The position numbers and the translations under genes are program-made. A stretch of DNA of 59,536 nucleotides from positions 1 to 59,536 of the forward strand of contig CAZXUK010000005.1 of NCBI GenBank assembly GCA_964644045.1. The letters are read 5' to 3'. Positions 15,583 to 24,385 of the stretch are shown here, in pieces. The notes beneath the pieces were generated by a model. That model was not told where the DNA came from. It searched no databases and saw nothing but the letters and a program-made list of their open reading frames with translations. This stretch comes from JAIOTG01 sp964644045. GTDB lineage: Bacteria > Patescibacteriota > Patescibacteriia > Patescibacteriales > JAGXOH01. The stretch's first letter is position 1. Each line of letters starts with the position of its first letter.

Positions 15583-15978
15583 TTAAATTATTTTTAGTTT
15601 TTTAAACCAATGTTCCCAAACAGGCTCTAAATTCAATTTTTTTAGCTTAGCAGGCGCTATCCAGGAGAATTGTTTAGCTTCTTTGTCTTTTTCTTTTGGA
15701 TTTCCCTCCCAGTTAATAATTTCAAAAACATACCAGTCATGTCCGCGCACTCCTTGGGCGCACTCATTCCAATCTATGAATTCATGTATTAATAATTTAT
15801 AATCCCCTATTTCCAGATCCGTTTCTTCTTTTACTTCGCGAAGCAGAGCCTCTTCCACCCCCTCTCTTTCGTCAATATGTCCGGCCGGGCAAGCCCAGCC
15901 ATAAGGGTAATTAACTCTATCCAACATTAAAATTTCTCCCTTTTTGTTTTTAATAATTGCCCCTACGCTTTTGTGCAT
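15583..15978 (-). CDS. NUDIX hydrolase
   Basis: A 131-residue NUDIX protein. The Nudix box runs from GHIDEREGVEEAL to REVKEETDLEI (residues about 33-56), close to G-x5-E-x7-R-E-U-x-E-E-x-G-U with Thr in place of the last Gly. Members hydrolyse nucleoside diphosphate-linked compounds such as oxidised dNTPs, ADP-ribose or NADH; the substrate is not predictable here. It lies 39 nt after the PP2C gene and probably shares the lysS transcript. Confidence 0.88.
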   Translation of the reverse strand: MHKSVGAIIKNKKGEILMLDRVNYPYGWACPAGHIDEREGVEEALLREVKEETDLEIGDYKLLIHEFIDWNECAQGVRGHDWYVFEIINWEGNPKEKDKEAKQFSWIAPAKLKKLNLEPVWEHWFKKLKII

Positions 15979-16017
15979 AACTATGAATGAATTAATTATG
16001 GATTCAGGGTTTTTGGG

Positions 16018-16786
16018 TTAATTGTTTTTTAAAACAATAATACTAACATTATCTAAGTTTCCCAACAATTTTTTATCTTTTTTCTTTTCCAGAAATCCTA
16101 AAAGGTTTTGCACCGCTTCCTTGGAATTTTTTGCCTTTTTAACAAGCACCCCCACTTGTTTATTGTTTAATTCTTGCCACAAACCATCACTGGCAGCCAC
16201 GAAGAAATTGTTCTTGTTTTGAGGTAACTCCTCAACAAAAGTGATCTCGGGTTCGGCAATTACCCCTACATCTTTAAAAAAATGGTCTCCCAAAGTGCGG
16301 GTGGGCGCCAAAGCCTGCCCTTGTTTCAAAACATAATTATTTTTAATTTCCCCTTTTTTTTGTTTGATCCTTTCTTTTTCATTTTTATTGTCAAGATTAT
16401 TGTCTGTGGTAAGTTGTTTAACATTACCCCTTGGATCCACTTTTATCATTCTACAATCTCCGGCATTGGCAACGATCATTTGTTGATTGTCTTGAGCTAA
16501 AAAAGATAAGGCGGTGGCCCCGACTATTCCCTGGCCTTCTTTGTCCGATATTGTTTGATAGGATTTGGAAAAGGCCTCTTCCGGACTATTGGCCTCTTGC
16601 AAAAATTGTTGAAAAATTTTGGGAAGCTCTTTGGCCGCTATATTAGCGGTTTTGGCTCCGCCGTGCCCGTCATAAATACCACCAAAGATCCAATCCGGAT
16701 TATTATTAAACCCCCGATATTAAACACAAATCGTCTTCCATGGATAATCTGCCTCCAACAAAAGAAGTTTTGTGCGTGTCCCACAT
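16018..16786 (-). pseudogene. PP2C-type Ser/Thr phosphatase, interrupted by one frameshift
   Basis: Two frames together make one PP2C phosphatase of about 255 residues. The first frame (ATG 16786) gives MWDTHKTSFVGGRLSMEDD, with the Arg and Met-Glu-Asp of PP2C, and runs into a stop after ISGV. The second gives WIFGGIYDGHGGAKTA, the hallmark metal site, then VANAGDCRMIKV, TRTLGDHFFK, AASDGLW and DNVSIIVL. Removing one G from the G5 tract near 16711-16715 restores a continuous frame (SGFNNNPDWIF). All catalytic metal ligands are present, so the enzyme would work if the shift is an assembly error or is bypassed. It sits 30 nt after lysS. No partner kinase is in the window. Confidence 0.8.
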
Positions 16787-16816
16787 AGTTTTTGAATATT
16801 ATTTATTATTTTAAAA

Positions 16817-18310
16817 TTATTTTTTTGATTTGGGTTTCATTAAGGGAAAAATCTGGCATTCACGCATCGGTTTGCCCATCAGGAAAGAAAAAACTCTTTC
16901 ACTCATTCCAAATCCGCAAGTGGGGGGCATTCCGTATTCCAAGGCCTCTACATAATCATAATCAAACATTTGTGCCTCTTCGTCTCCGGCTTCTCGCAGT
17001 TTTTGTTGATTTTTAAATCTCTCCGCCTGGTCAACTGGATTATTAAGCTCGCTATAGCCGTTACCCAGTTCACTGCCTGCGATTATGGGCTGGAAGCGCT
17101 GGGTAATTTCCGGCCTTTCCGGGTCTTGTTTAGCCAAGGGTGAGATTACTTTGGGAACGCCAACCAAGAAGCCCGGTCCGGCGATTTGCCGGCGACAGTA
17201 TTTCCAGAGATTATCTATGGCTCGGGTGATGTTAAAACCCTTCTTGTCGTATTTTACTCCCAATTCGTTTAATTTAGCCTTTATTTCTTTTTCATTCGTA
17301 TTTAAGATATCAATCCCGGTGTAGCTTTTCACGGTTTCTTGGTAGTCATAGTGCTGCCATTTTTTGCCTAAATCAACTTCAAATCCGCGGATTTTGAATT
17401 TGAGTGTGCCAAATGTCTCCTCTGCCACATATTTAAATAATTCCTCTACCAATTTCATTCCTTTTTCATAATCGGCATAAGCCCAATAAAACTCCATTTG
17501 GGTATAATCCTGGAGGTGTTCGGCGTCCATACCTTCGTTGCGGAATTGTCGGCCGATTTCAAAAGTTTTTTCCAATCCGGCCATCATTAATCTTTTTTGC
17601 CAAAGTTCACCCATGGAAATGCGCAGATAAACATCCATATCCAGAGCATTATGGTGGGTTATAAAGGGGCGGGCGTCGGCTCCGCCGGTGGTGGTTTCCA
17701 AGGCAGGAGTTTCCACTTCCAAAAATCCTTTTTTGTTTAAAAAATTGCGAACAGAATTCCAAAATTTCGCTTTTTTCTCTATTATTTCTTTTACTTCTTC
17801 GTTCATTAAAATATCCAGGTATCTTCGGCGCAACCTTTCTTCTTCATCCTTAAGTCCATGCCATTTGGCCGGCAGAGGCCGCAGGGATTTGGTTAGGAGT
17901 TTCCAATTGGAAACCATTAAGCTGTTTTCCCCCTTGTGGGTAACAAAGCAGGTTCCCTCCACCTCCAGAAAATCGCCCACATCAATTAATTTGGTTAAAG
18001 TTTTATAGCTTTCCGTTCCCACATCTTTTTTGGAGAAAGCGATTTGAATTTGTCCGCTTTTATCTTTGATTTGAGCGAAAGTTAAATTGCCGTGAGCCCT
18101 TTTACCTCTTAAGCGTCCGGATAAAACAATTTTTTCTTTTTTTTCCTCCAATTTTTTAAAATTTTCCTTTACTTCTTTTATTAAATGGGTTCTTTCGGCT
18201 TGAGCCGGATAAGGATTAATCCCCCGCTCTTTTAGTTTTTTTAGTTTTTCCAAGCGGTCGTTTCTTTCGCTTTGAGCTTCTTGGGATCCGGAATTTTGAG
18301 ATTTGGTCAT
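16817..18310 (-). CDS. lysS: Lysyl-tRNA synthetase, class II
   Basis: A 497-residue class II LysRS. An N-terminal OB fold binds the anticodon (GRLRGKRAHGNLTFAQIKD, residues about 60-80), and the catalytic domain follows from LPAKWHGLKDEEERLRRRYLDI. GGADARPFITHHNALDMDVYLRI and ELGNGYSELNNPVDQAERF are diagnostic of LysRS. Motif 2 reads FRNEGMDAEHLQDYTQMEFY instead of the usual RHNPEFT form. Motif 3 is at GFGMSERV near residue 465. It heads a run lysS - PP2C - NUDIX. Confidence 0.93.
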   Translation of the reverse strand: MTKSQNSGSQEAQSERNDRLEKLKKLKERGINPYPAQAERTHLIKEVKENFKKLEEKKEKIVLSGRLRGKRAHGNLTFAQIKDKSGQIQIAFSKKDVGTESYKTLTKLIDVGDFLEVEGTCFVTHKGENSLMVSNWKLLTKSLRPLPAKWHGLKDEEERLRRRYLDILMNEEVKEIIEKKAKFWNSVRNFLNKKGFLEVETPALETTTGGADARPFITHHNALDMDVYLRISMGELWQKRLMMAGLEKTFEIGRQFRNEGMDAEHLQDYTQMEFYWAYADYEKGMKLVEELFKYVAEETFGTLKFKIRGFEVDLGKKWQHYDYQETVKSYTGIDILNTNEKEIKAKLNELGVKYDKKGFNITRAIDNLWKYCRRQIAGPGFLVGVPKVISPLAKQDPERPEITQRFQPIIAGSELGNGYSELNNPVDQAERFKNQQKLREAGDEEAQMFDYDYVEALEYGMPPTCGFGMSERVFSFLMGKPMRECQIFPLMKPKSKK

Positions 18311-18352
18311 ATTTTTTAAGTTATTTAAAAATAAAATTATTAAAATTAACTA

Positions 18353-18361
18353 ATTTTAGCA
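18353..18361 (-). promoter_or_regulatory. Extended -10 promoter of lysS
   Basis: On the minus strand TG-C-TAAAAT with -10 at 18353-18358 and the TGC at 18359-18361; the -35 region is only T-rich. It lies about 40 nt ahead of the lysS ATG. Confidence 0.4.
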
Positions 18362-18426
18362 AAGAATATTTTTTTGAAAAACGATTTTTTATATTATTTA
18401 TTTTAATTTATTTATCCTTTTGTGTC

Positions 18427-18456
18427 AAAAAAAGCCCTGAAAAATCAGGGCTTTTT
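18427..18456 (-). terminator. Terminator of greA
   Basis: A 12-bp perfect stem (18429-18440 with 18445-18456) with an AAAA loop, GC core GCCCTGA, and a T-run on the minus strand. It lies 24 nt beyond the greA stop and before the lysS promoter; it could work in both directions. Confidence 0.88.
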
Positions 18457-18480
18457 ACCGCTTTTTAGAAATCGTTATTT

Positions 18481-18939
18481 TTATTCAATTTTTTTAATTT
18501 TATATTTCATTTCTCCCTTGGGCGTATTAATGGTAACAGTGTCGTTTTTCTTTTTGCCCAAGAGAGCTACCCCCAGCGGAGATTCATTAGAGATTTTTCC
18601 TTCAGCGGGATCCACTTCGTTAAAACTGACAATAGTGAATTTTCTTTCTTTTTTTCCATTGGCAACCGTAACCGTAGAGCCCATGGAAATTTCATTTTTG
18701 GAATTTTGATTTTTGACCACCTTAACATTTTTCAAAGTATTATTGATTTCGGCAATTCTATTTTCATTAAAAGCTTGGGCGTCTTTGGCTTCATGATATT
18801 CGGCGTTTTCGCTTAAATCTCCCAGTTCTTTAGCTTTTTCAATGCGATCAGCGATCTCCTTTCTTTTGGTGTTAACTAAATAATCCAATTCTTCTTGAAG
18901 TTTTTTGTGGCCCTCGGGGGAGATTATTTGTTCCTCCAT
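18481..18939 (-). CDS. greA: Transcription elongation factor GreA
   Basis: A 152-residue GreA. The N-terminal antiparallel coiled coil carries the acidic tip GDLSENAEYHEAKDAQ (residues about 42-57), which reaches the polymerase active site and triggers cleavage of backtracked RNA. The C-terminal FKBP-like domain ends SPLGVALLGKKKNDTVTINTP, as in other GreA proteins. Length is close to the usual 157. It is monocistronic, with its own promoter and terminator. Confidence 0.96.
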   Translation of the reverse strand: MEEQIISPEGHKKLQEELDYLVNTKRKEIADRIEKAKELGDLSENAEYHEAKDAQAFNENRIAEINNTLKNVKVVKNQNSKNEISMGSTVTVANGKKERKFTIVSFNEVDPAEGKISNESPLGVALLGKKKNDTVTINTPKGEMKYKIKKIE

Positions 18940-18970
18940 AGTTTATATTGTTTTATTATTAAGTTTTTAA

Positions 18971-18999
18971 AATATATAATAAATTTATTGTGAGCGCAA
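18971..18999 (-). promoter_or_regulatory. Promoter of greA
   Basis: On the minus strand TTGCGC (18994-18999), 17-nt spacer, TATATT (18971-18976), about 30 nt ahead of the greA ATG. The -35 matches consensus in only three positions. Confidence 0.42.
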
Positions 19000-19029
19000 G
19001 TGAGTAGTATGAAAATAAGTGTATAAAAG

Positions 19030-20532
19030 TTAATTTAGCTTGTCAACAAGAGCCAAACTGAAAATAAGGTACCCTATTCCCAGGGGGTGGTTTAAGTAAG
19101 GAGTGAAAAAGTTAACAACGGAAATTATTATTAAGCCCAGTATTAAAAAAGTATTTAAACTTGACTTGGTGGGCGCTTTTTGCAAAAGAGAATCCGTAAT
19201 TATTTTTAAAATAATCAAGAGATAACTCATAAGCCCCAAAAGGCCCAGTTTTAACCAAATATCCAGCCATCCCCACTCAAAAGCATAGGTTGTGTATTTT
19301 CCTTGAGGATTGTTTTTTAAAACCCGGGGATCACGGGATATGTAGGTAATAGTGGCCCCAAATCCCCTGCCTGTTATTATATTTTTTTTCACATCTTCCC
19401 ATAGTTTGGGTAAAAGATTCCAGCGCGAGGAAACCGCGGCTTCTTTCGTAATGTTTTGGGCTCGATCTTTAATAGTGTCAGTAGTATTGAATTGAGCCCG
19501 AGTTCCGATTAGGGGCATTTTGGTTATCCCGGTAATTAAAAGCAAACTCAAAGATCCTATCAAAAGCAAGAGGCCGATATTACTTATCACTTTTTTATAA
19601 GAATATTTCCAATAAATTGTAACCAGAAAGAGAATGCTTCCCGCCATGCCTCCCAACCAGAAACTGCGAGAAAAGCTTAAGAGTATTACCGAGTAAAATA
19701 TCAGGGCGTAAAATAAGATTAATATATTTGTTTTGTTAAAAAATTTGGTTTTTTCCCGAATACAGTTCCAGAAAAAAAGCAGAAGAAAGAAGGAAAACAA
19801 AACAAAAATATGGGACTGAAAAAATATGCGGGTAAAAGTGTCAGGCATTTGGGTAATTTCTCCTACCCCGGTATCTCTTATCCACTCATAAAAAAAGGGC
19901 ATTATTCCTTTAAAATTGTGGGAGAATATAAACAAAAGAGTCAAGGTTTTAAAACTTAACCATAAAGAAGAGGCAACCAGGAGCCGAAAAAAGATTTTAA
20001 AGGAATTTTTTCTTTTTAAAATTACCTCATAAATCGGGAAAATCAAAGCAAAATAAAGCCACCCATTAAAATCAAAAAAAAGATTGTTAAAAGAATGATT
20101 ATTTAATAAACCGCTTACAAAACCCCAAAAAATAAAAATAAACAGCAGAAGAATAAAGCCAAAATAAGGAGAAGAAAATAACTTGAATCCTTTTTTTCTT
20201 TTAATTAAAATTTTAAAAAACCAAGAGGAGACGAGGATTAACCAAAAAATTAACCGTATAGACAAATCGATGCCTCCTATCTGGCAAAAAAATAAGGATC
20301 CCAAGGAACCAATAAAAAGCTCGATCAAAGCCACATATACCCCCCATTCCAATTTATAGAGGCACACTACCAGAAAAATTAAACTTAAGCCCAAAAAAAT
20401 AAATATTCTTGCCCCGGAGAAATAAAAACTGATAAAAGATAACAATTCCACTAAAAAAATTCCCAACAAGATTGTTTTGGTGTAATAACCCCAGAGTATA
20501 TTTTTTATTTCTTCTTTTTTTATTTCTCTCAT
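19030..20532 (-). CDS. O-antigen ligase/polymerase-like membrane protein (Wzy/WaaL family)
   Basis: A 500-residue protein with about 11-12 membrane helices and one large outer loop (residues about 330-415). The loop ends with SSRWNLLPKLWEDVKKNIITGRGFG, which is the pattern around the O-antigen ligase domain's conserved Arg and Gly residues. Proteins of this family either join polysaccharide repeat units or transfer glycans to an acceptor on the outer side of the membrane. It is the last gene of the block Wzx - GT4 - GT2 - Wzy (23823 to 19030), whose genes are 1-4 nt apart. Confidence 0.8.
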   Translation of the reverse strand: MREIKKEEIKNILWGYYTKTILLGIFLVELLSFISFYFSGARIFIFLGLSLIFLVVCLYKLEWGVYVALIELFIGSLGSLFFCQIGGIDLSIRLIFWLILVSSWFFKILIKRKKGFKLFSSPYFGFILLLFIFIFWGFVSGLLNNHSFNNLFFDFNGWLYFALIFPIYEVILKRKNSFKIFFRLLVASSLWLSFKTLTLLFIFSHNFKGIMPFFYEWIRDTGVGEITQMPDTFTRIFFQSHIFVLFSFFLLLFFWNCIREKTKFFNKTNILILFYALIFYSVILLSFSRSFWLGGMAGSILFLVTIYWKYSYKKVISNIGLLLLIGSLSLLLITGITKMPLIGTRAQFNTTDTIKDRAQNITKEAAVSSRWNLLPKLWEDVKKNIITGRGFGATITYISRDPRVLKNNPQGKYTTYAFEWGWLDIWLKLGLLGLMSYLLIILKIITDSLLQKAPTKSSLNTFLILGLIIISVVNFFTPYLNHPLGIGYLIFSLALVDKLN

Positions 20533-20533
20533 T

Positions 20534-21247
20534 TTAATTTAAGTTATGTTTCTTTTTTATCGTTTCTTTGGCTTTTTTGTATTTTTTTACCTGAGGCAAA
20601 AAAGGCATGTAGGTATAGGCAAAAGAAGGCAGCCAGTTACTCATGGTTCCTTTTCCGGTCTGGACTTTAAATAAATTTTTATTTATCCATAGGCCTCTTT
20701 TTCCTTTTTCCAGCATAGTGAGCCATAAATCCCAGTCCTGGAATTTTTTAATTTTTTCATCCCACCCTTCGGAAGGAAAATCTTTTCTTTTAATTAAAGA
20801 AGTGGAGTGTATAAAAGGTTCTTTTTTCAGTTTCTCTTCCCGAAAAGGTCCTAAAGAAAAAAACTTCTTCCCCCAATAGAAAGAGGAGTAGACATAACTG
20901 ATCCCGGGGGTATCTTTTATTTTTTTCTTCATTTTTTTTAGGGCCTCGGGCTTTAAAATTACATCAGCATCACAAAAGATAACATATTCTCCCCGAGAAT
21001 GTTTGAAACCCAAATTACGGGCAGCCGGAGCCCCTTTGTTGGATTGTTCAAAAAATTTGAACGGTATTTTTTTTGTTTTGAATTTTTCTTTAAACTCCTT
21101 TATTATTCTTAAAAGTTTTTTTCTGTCCTCAGAGCCGTCATTTATTAAAATTATTTCCAAATCTTTTTCCGTTTGTTTAAGCAAGCTGTCAAGACAGTTT
21201 TTTAATTCTGTCGAGGAATTAAATACGGGGATTATAACCGAAATCAT
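20534..21247 (-). CDS. Glycosyltransferase family 2
   Basis: A 237-residue GT-A fold transferase. ISVIIPVFNSS opens the nucleotide-binding strand, IILINDGSED gives the first acidic site, GAPAARNLGFKHSRGEYVIFCDADV supplies the DxD motif near residue 94, and WDEKIKKFQDWDLWLTM matches the acceptor-side ED motif. It probably adds one sugar to a lipid-linked oligosaccharide in the cytoplasm. The start is two bases after the stop of the GT4 gene. Confidence 0.9.
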   Translation of the reverse strand: MISVIIPVFNSSTELKNCLDSLLKQTEKDLEIILINDGSEDRKKLLRIIKEFKEKFKTKKIPFKFFEQSNKGAPAARNLGFKHSRGEYVIFCDADVILKPEALKKMKKKIKDTPGISYVYSSFYWGKKFFSLGPFREEKLKKEPFIHSTSLIKRKDFPSEGWDEKIKKFQDWDLWLTMLEKGKRGLWINKNLFKVQTGKGTMSNWLPSFAYTYMPFLPQVKKYKKAKETIKKKHNLN

Positions 21248-21249
21248 AA

Positions 21250-22365
21250 TTAATAATTTAAAAAATTATATATTTCTCGCGCTTTTGCCGGCCAATTAAA
21301 TTTTTTTAATACTCTTGTCCTCCCTTGTTCTCCCATTTTTTTCCTTAAAGCCTCATTTTCTAACAATTTGATTATGGCCCCTTTTATTTCTTGTTTATTT
21401 TCTCCGTTCACTAAAAGACCCGTCTCTCCATGGATTATAGCATCTTTAATTCCCCCGCTTCTACCCCCTATAACCGCCTTTTTGAGTAAATTGGCTTCCA
21501 GAAAGACTATACCAAAACCCTCAAAATCTTCTCCTATTTGCCTGGCCGGCATCACAAAAACATCAGACAAAGACAATAGCGCCCATTTTCCTTCTTCACT
21601 GATATTTCCCGGGAGAAAAACATTTTTTTTAACCTCAGGAGGTAGATTTTTTTTGATTTTTTCCAGTCTTTCTTTATCCGGACCAATTCCGGCTAAAAAA
21701 TATTTTACATCCTTTTTTTGTGATATTTCAGGCAAAGACTCCAATACTTTATCAAAACCCTTGCGCCTCACCAATCTTCCCAAACTGAGAATTACGGCCT
21801 CTCCTTTTAGATCATATTTTTGTTCAATTTTTTTCTTTAGTTGCGGGTCAATTTCGGGGATTTCCCTGTTCAGGGCCGGGTTTATAATTTTAATTTTGGT
21901 TTTGATATCTTCGCCCATTTGTTTCAATAGAATTTCCTTGACATAACTGTTGCCACAGATTATTTTGTCCGCTCTTTTGATTATTTTTTTACTTATCCAT
22001 TTTTTTTTCCTTTTTTTAAAAGCCAGAGTTAAATCCATGCCGTGGAGAATCAAAGCATATTTGAATTTAAAAATTCGGGAAAGCCAAAGTGCCGGGATCC
22101 CTAAGGGTAGTATCTGTCCCACCAAAACATAGTTTATTTTAAATTTTTTTAAAGCTCGAGCCAGGTAAAAGAGGGCGGGTAGCCAATGAGGATAAATTAT
22201 TTTAGATGTTAAGGATTTTTTTATAACTTTCCCTCCCCGGGCTTCTTTTACTGAAGTTAATACTCGGATATTTTTTTCCGGCCAGTTTTCAATCAGGTTT
22301 TTATAGTAGTGGCTTACTCCTCCTTTAAAAGGCGGGTACTCCAAAGTTGTTAGTAAATATTTCAT
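21250..22365 (-). CDS. Glycosyltransferase family 4 (GT-B fold)
   Basis: A 371-residue GT-B transferase. The N-terminal domain begins LLTTLEYPPFKGGVSHYYKNL, where the GGV loop faces the acceptor. The C-terminal donor domain has ILSLGRLVRRKGFDKVLESL near residue 195 and EDFEGFGIVFLEANLLKKAVIG near 285, with the E-x7-E retaining signature, then GETGLLV. It sits between the flippase and the GT2 gene of the same polysaccharide block. Confidence 0.9.
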   Translation of the reverse strand: MKYLLTTLEYPPFKGGVSHYYKNLIENWPEKNIRVLTSVKEARGGKVIKKSLTSKIIYPHWLPALFYLARALKKFKINYVLVGQILPLGIPALWLSRIFKFKYALILHGMDLTLAFKKRKKKWISKKIIKRADKIICGNSYVKEILLKQMGEDIKTKIKIINPALNREIPEIDPQLKKKIEQKYDLKGEAVILSLGRLVRRKGFDKVLESLPEISQKKDVKYFLAGIGPDKERLEKIKKNLPPEVKKNVFLPGNISEEGKWALLSLSDVFVMPARQIGEDFEGFGIVFLEANLLKKAVIGGRSGGIKDAIIHGETGLLVNGENKQEIKGAIIKLLENEALRKKMGEQGRTRVLKKFNWPAKAREIYNFLNY

Positions 22366-22368
22366 AAA

Positions 22369-23823
22369 TCAATTTTTAGATTTGAACGCGGGTAAAAAAG
22401 AGTGATAAATACTGATAATATCTTCTTTTTTAAATCCTCCAATGGCAAATAGTAAAAGGAAATATATAATAGCTCCCAGAATAATCAACACAAAGATATT
22501 TAAATAATTTTTTAGATACCAAACCAGTATACCCATGGCCAAGGCGCAGATTAATATTTTAAGAAAAGTTTTTAATATTTTTTTCAAATTATAAGAGATG
22601 GCTCCCCGGGCCCAATAAAATCCCAGAAAGGTCATTAAGGCGTTAGTGACCAAAACCGTAATACTGGCCCCTAAGGCCTGAAAACGCGGAATTAAAATAA
22701 GGTTTAGGGCCACACTCAGGATAGCGGCTATTACCATATTTAAAGTATTTTGCTTTTGTCTGTCGCAGGCGTTGAGCAGAGAGCCCACGGGAAAATTAAT
22801 AAAAATAAATAAAAGAGAAAGGATGATTATTTGCATGGGCAGGACCGCGGACATGTAGTTGGTTTTAAAGATCAAAATAATTTTGTCAGCCAAAGCGACC
22901 ACCCCGGCTGAAATAGGCAAAGAAATTATCATTAGGTAACTAATCGCTCGTTCAAAAGTGATAGAAAGTTGAGAGCGGTTATTGAGCCAGTAATTACTCA
23001 TAGCCGGGTAAAGAGAAGCAATAAAGGCCATGGGGAGGAATTGTAAGGCAAATACTATTTTGAAAGCGATCTGATAAAAACCCACATATTTATCTCCGGC
23101 CAAAATCGAGAGTAAAACCGTGTCCAAGTGCATGTAAAATCTTTGGAAAAGAGCGAAAATTCCAAAAGGGACGGTCAAAGAAGCTACGGCTTTAATCAGT
23201 TTTTTGTCCCAGGAGGGAATAATTTTAATTTTAATTTTGTGTTTAACTATTGCAAAGGAATAACAAAAATTAAAAATACTGCCCGAGACCAAAGCTCCCA
23301 TTACCCAAAGCAGATTCAACCCGGAATAAATAGCGGTTAAACCCAGTCCCAAAACAATCAATTGGAATAGAATTGCGCTCAAGCTTTCGAAAATTAAATT
23401 ATGAAAACCCCGGGCTACAGCAAAAAAAGTAGTGGTAAAGGAGTCGGTTATCATACACACGCAAGCCAGATAAACCAAATTACGAGTTATGGCCGGGTAT
23501 TCCAAAAGATTGATAATCAAAAAGGCCGCTCCCAGAGTTAGAAGGGCCAAGGGTATTTTTAAAGACAAAACACTTCCCAGTAATTTACTTGCCTCCCTTT
23601 TTCTTTTAGCCACTTCCCGAGTTAGAACATTAACCAAGCCCAGGTCTATAAAAACGCCCATAATAGTGACAAAAGAGATGGCAAAATAATATTTTCCCAG
23701 GTTTGCCGGCCCTAAATTGCGAGCCAGTAGCGTAAAATAGGTAAAGGAAATTATTTTTTGCAGCACCATGGCCGCGGTTAGATAAGAAGTATTTTTGGCA
23801 ATATTGTGTACTTTTACAGACAT
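22369..23823 (-). CDS. Wzx-type polysaccharide flippase (MVF superfamily)
   Basis: A 484-residue protein with 12-14 predicted membrane helices. The N terminus (NIAKNTSYLTAAMVLQKII, then YFTLLARNLGPANLGKYYFA) is typical of the polysaccharide-synthase/RfbX flippase group, and MNNYWLN-like plus NACDRQKQNTLNMVIAAILS in the second half fit too. It would flip undecaprenyl-linked glycan units across the membrane for the neighbouring Wzy-like enzyme. I take ATG 23823 (MSVKVHN) as start; an in-frame GTG at 23838 is possible. Confidence 0.88.
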   Translation of the reverse strand: MSVKVHNIAKNTSYLTAAMVLQKIISFTYFTLLARNLGPANLGKYYFAISFVTIMGVFIDLGLVNVLTREVAKRKREASKLLGSVLSLKIPLALLTLGAAFLIINLLEYPAITRNLVYLACVCMITDSFTTTFFAVARGFHNLIFESLSAILFQLIVLGLGLTAIYSGLNLLWVMGALVSGSIFNFCYSFAIVKHKIKIKIIPSWDKKLIKAVASLTVPFGIFALFQRFYMHLDTVLLSILAGDKYVGFYQIAFKIVFALQFLPMAFIASLYPAMSNYWLNNRSQLSITFERAISYLMIISLPISAGVVALADKIILIFKTNYMSAVLPMQIIILSLLFIFINFPVGSLLNACDRQKQNTLNMVIAAILSVALNLILIPRFQALGASITVLVTNALMTFLGFYWARGAISYNLKKILKTFLKILICALAMGILVWYLKNYLNIFVLIILGAIIYFLLLFAIGGFKKEDIISIYHSFLPAFKSKN

Positions 23824-23890
23824 AAGTTTACAAATCACAAATCCACTACCAATTTACAAAATTGAAAAAGTTTAAATTGAATTATGTTTT

Positions 23891-23899
23891 AGTATATCA
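23891..23899 (-). promoter_or_regulatory. Extended -10 promoter of the polysaccharide block
   Basis: On the minus strand TG-A-TATACT (-10 at 23891-23896), no good -35. It lies about 70 nt before the Wzx start and diverges from the rpmE promoter. Confidence 0.38.
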
Positions 23900-23933
23900 T
23901 TCTTTTGAGCTATTGGGAATAACAGGACATCTC

Positions 23934-23962
23934 TTGATATTTTTTTTTATTTATGTTAATAT
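23934..23962 (+). promoter_or_regulatory. Promoter of rpmE
   Basis: TTGATA (23934-23939), 17-nt T-rich spacer, TAATAT (23957-23962). Transcription would start about 30 nt ahead of the rpmE ATG at 24000. Confidence 0.75.
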
Positions 23963-23999
23963 TTTTCTATATTTAAGTAATAATTTAGCAATTGATTTT

Positions 24000-24296
24000 A
24001 TGAAAAAGGACATTCATCCTCAATATTATGATCAAGTAAAAGTTACTTGTGCTTGCGGAAATACTTTTACTACCGGATCAACCAAAGAGGAAATAAAAGT
24101 GGAAATTTGTTCTAATTGCCATCCTTTTTATACCGGAAAACAAAAATTGGTTGATACTGCCCAAAGAGTGGAAAAATTTCAAGCTAAAATGGACGCTCAA
24201 AAAAAAGTTTCCCAAACAAGGAAAGGTAAAAGGGTGAAAAAGCAAGCTCAAGCCCAAAAAAGAAAAGAAAAAGAAGAAGCAAAAAACAAAAAATAA
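24000..24296 (+). CDS. rpmE: Ribosomal protein bL31, zinc-binding form
   Basis: A 98-residue bL31. I choose ATG 24000 because MKKDIHPQYY is the universal bL31 start and it lies just after a good promoter; the longer in-frame reading from 23862 would begin upstream of that promoter. Two cysteine pairs, CAC near residues 17-19 and CSNCHPFYTGKQK near 38-50, make the zinc site, so this is the C+ type. The tail after residue 60 is a long lysine-rich extension beyond the normal 66-90 residues. Confidence 0.95.
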   Translation: MKKDIHPQYYDQVKVTCACGNTFTTGSTKEEIKVEICSNCHPFYTGKQKLVDTAQRVEKFQAKMDAQKKVSQTRKGKRVKKQAQAQKRKEKEEAKNKK

Positions 24297-24307
24297 CTTT
24301 TTAGATC

Positions 24308-24342
24308 AAACAGCTGTTTTATTACAAGACAGCTGTTTTTTT
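24308..24342 (+). terminator. Terminator of rpmE
   Basis: A 9-bp stem AAACAGCTG/CAGCTGTTT (24308-24316 with 24330-24338) followed by a run of T to 24342. It separates rpmE from prfA. Confidence 0.82.
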
Positions 24343-24385
24343 ATAAGGGGTTTATTATTAAAATAGAATATTTATATTAAAAAAT

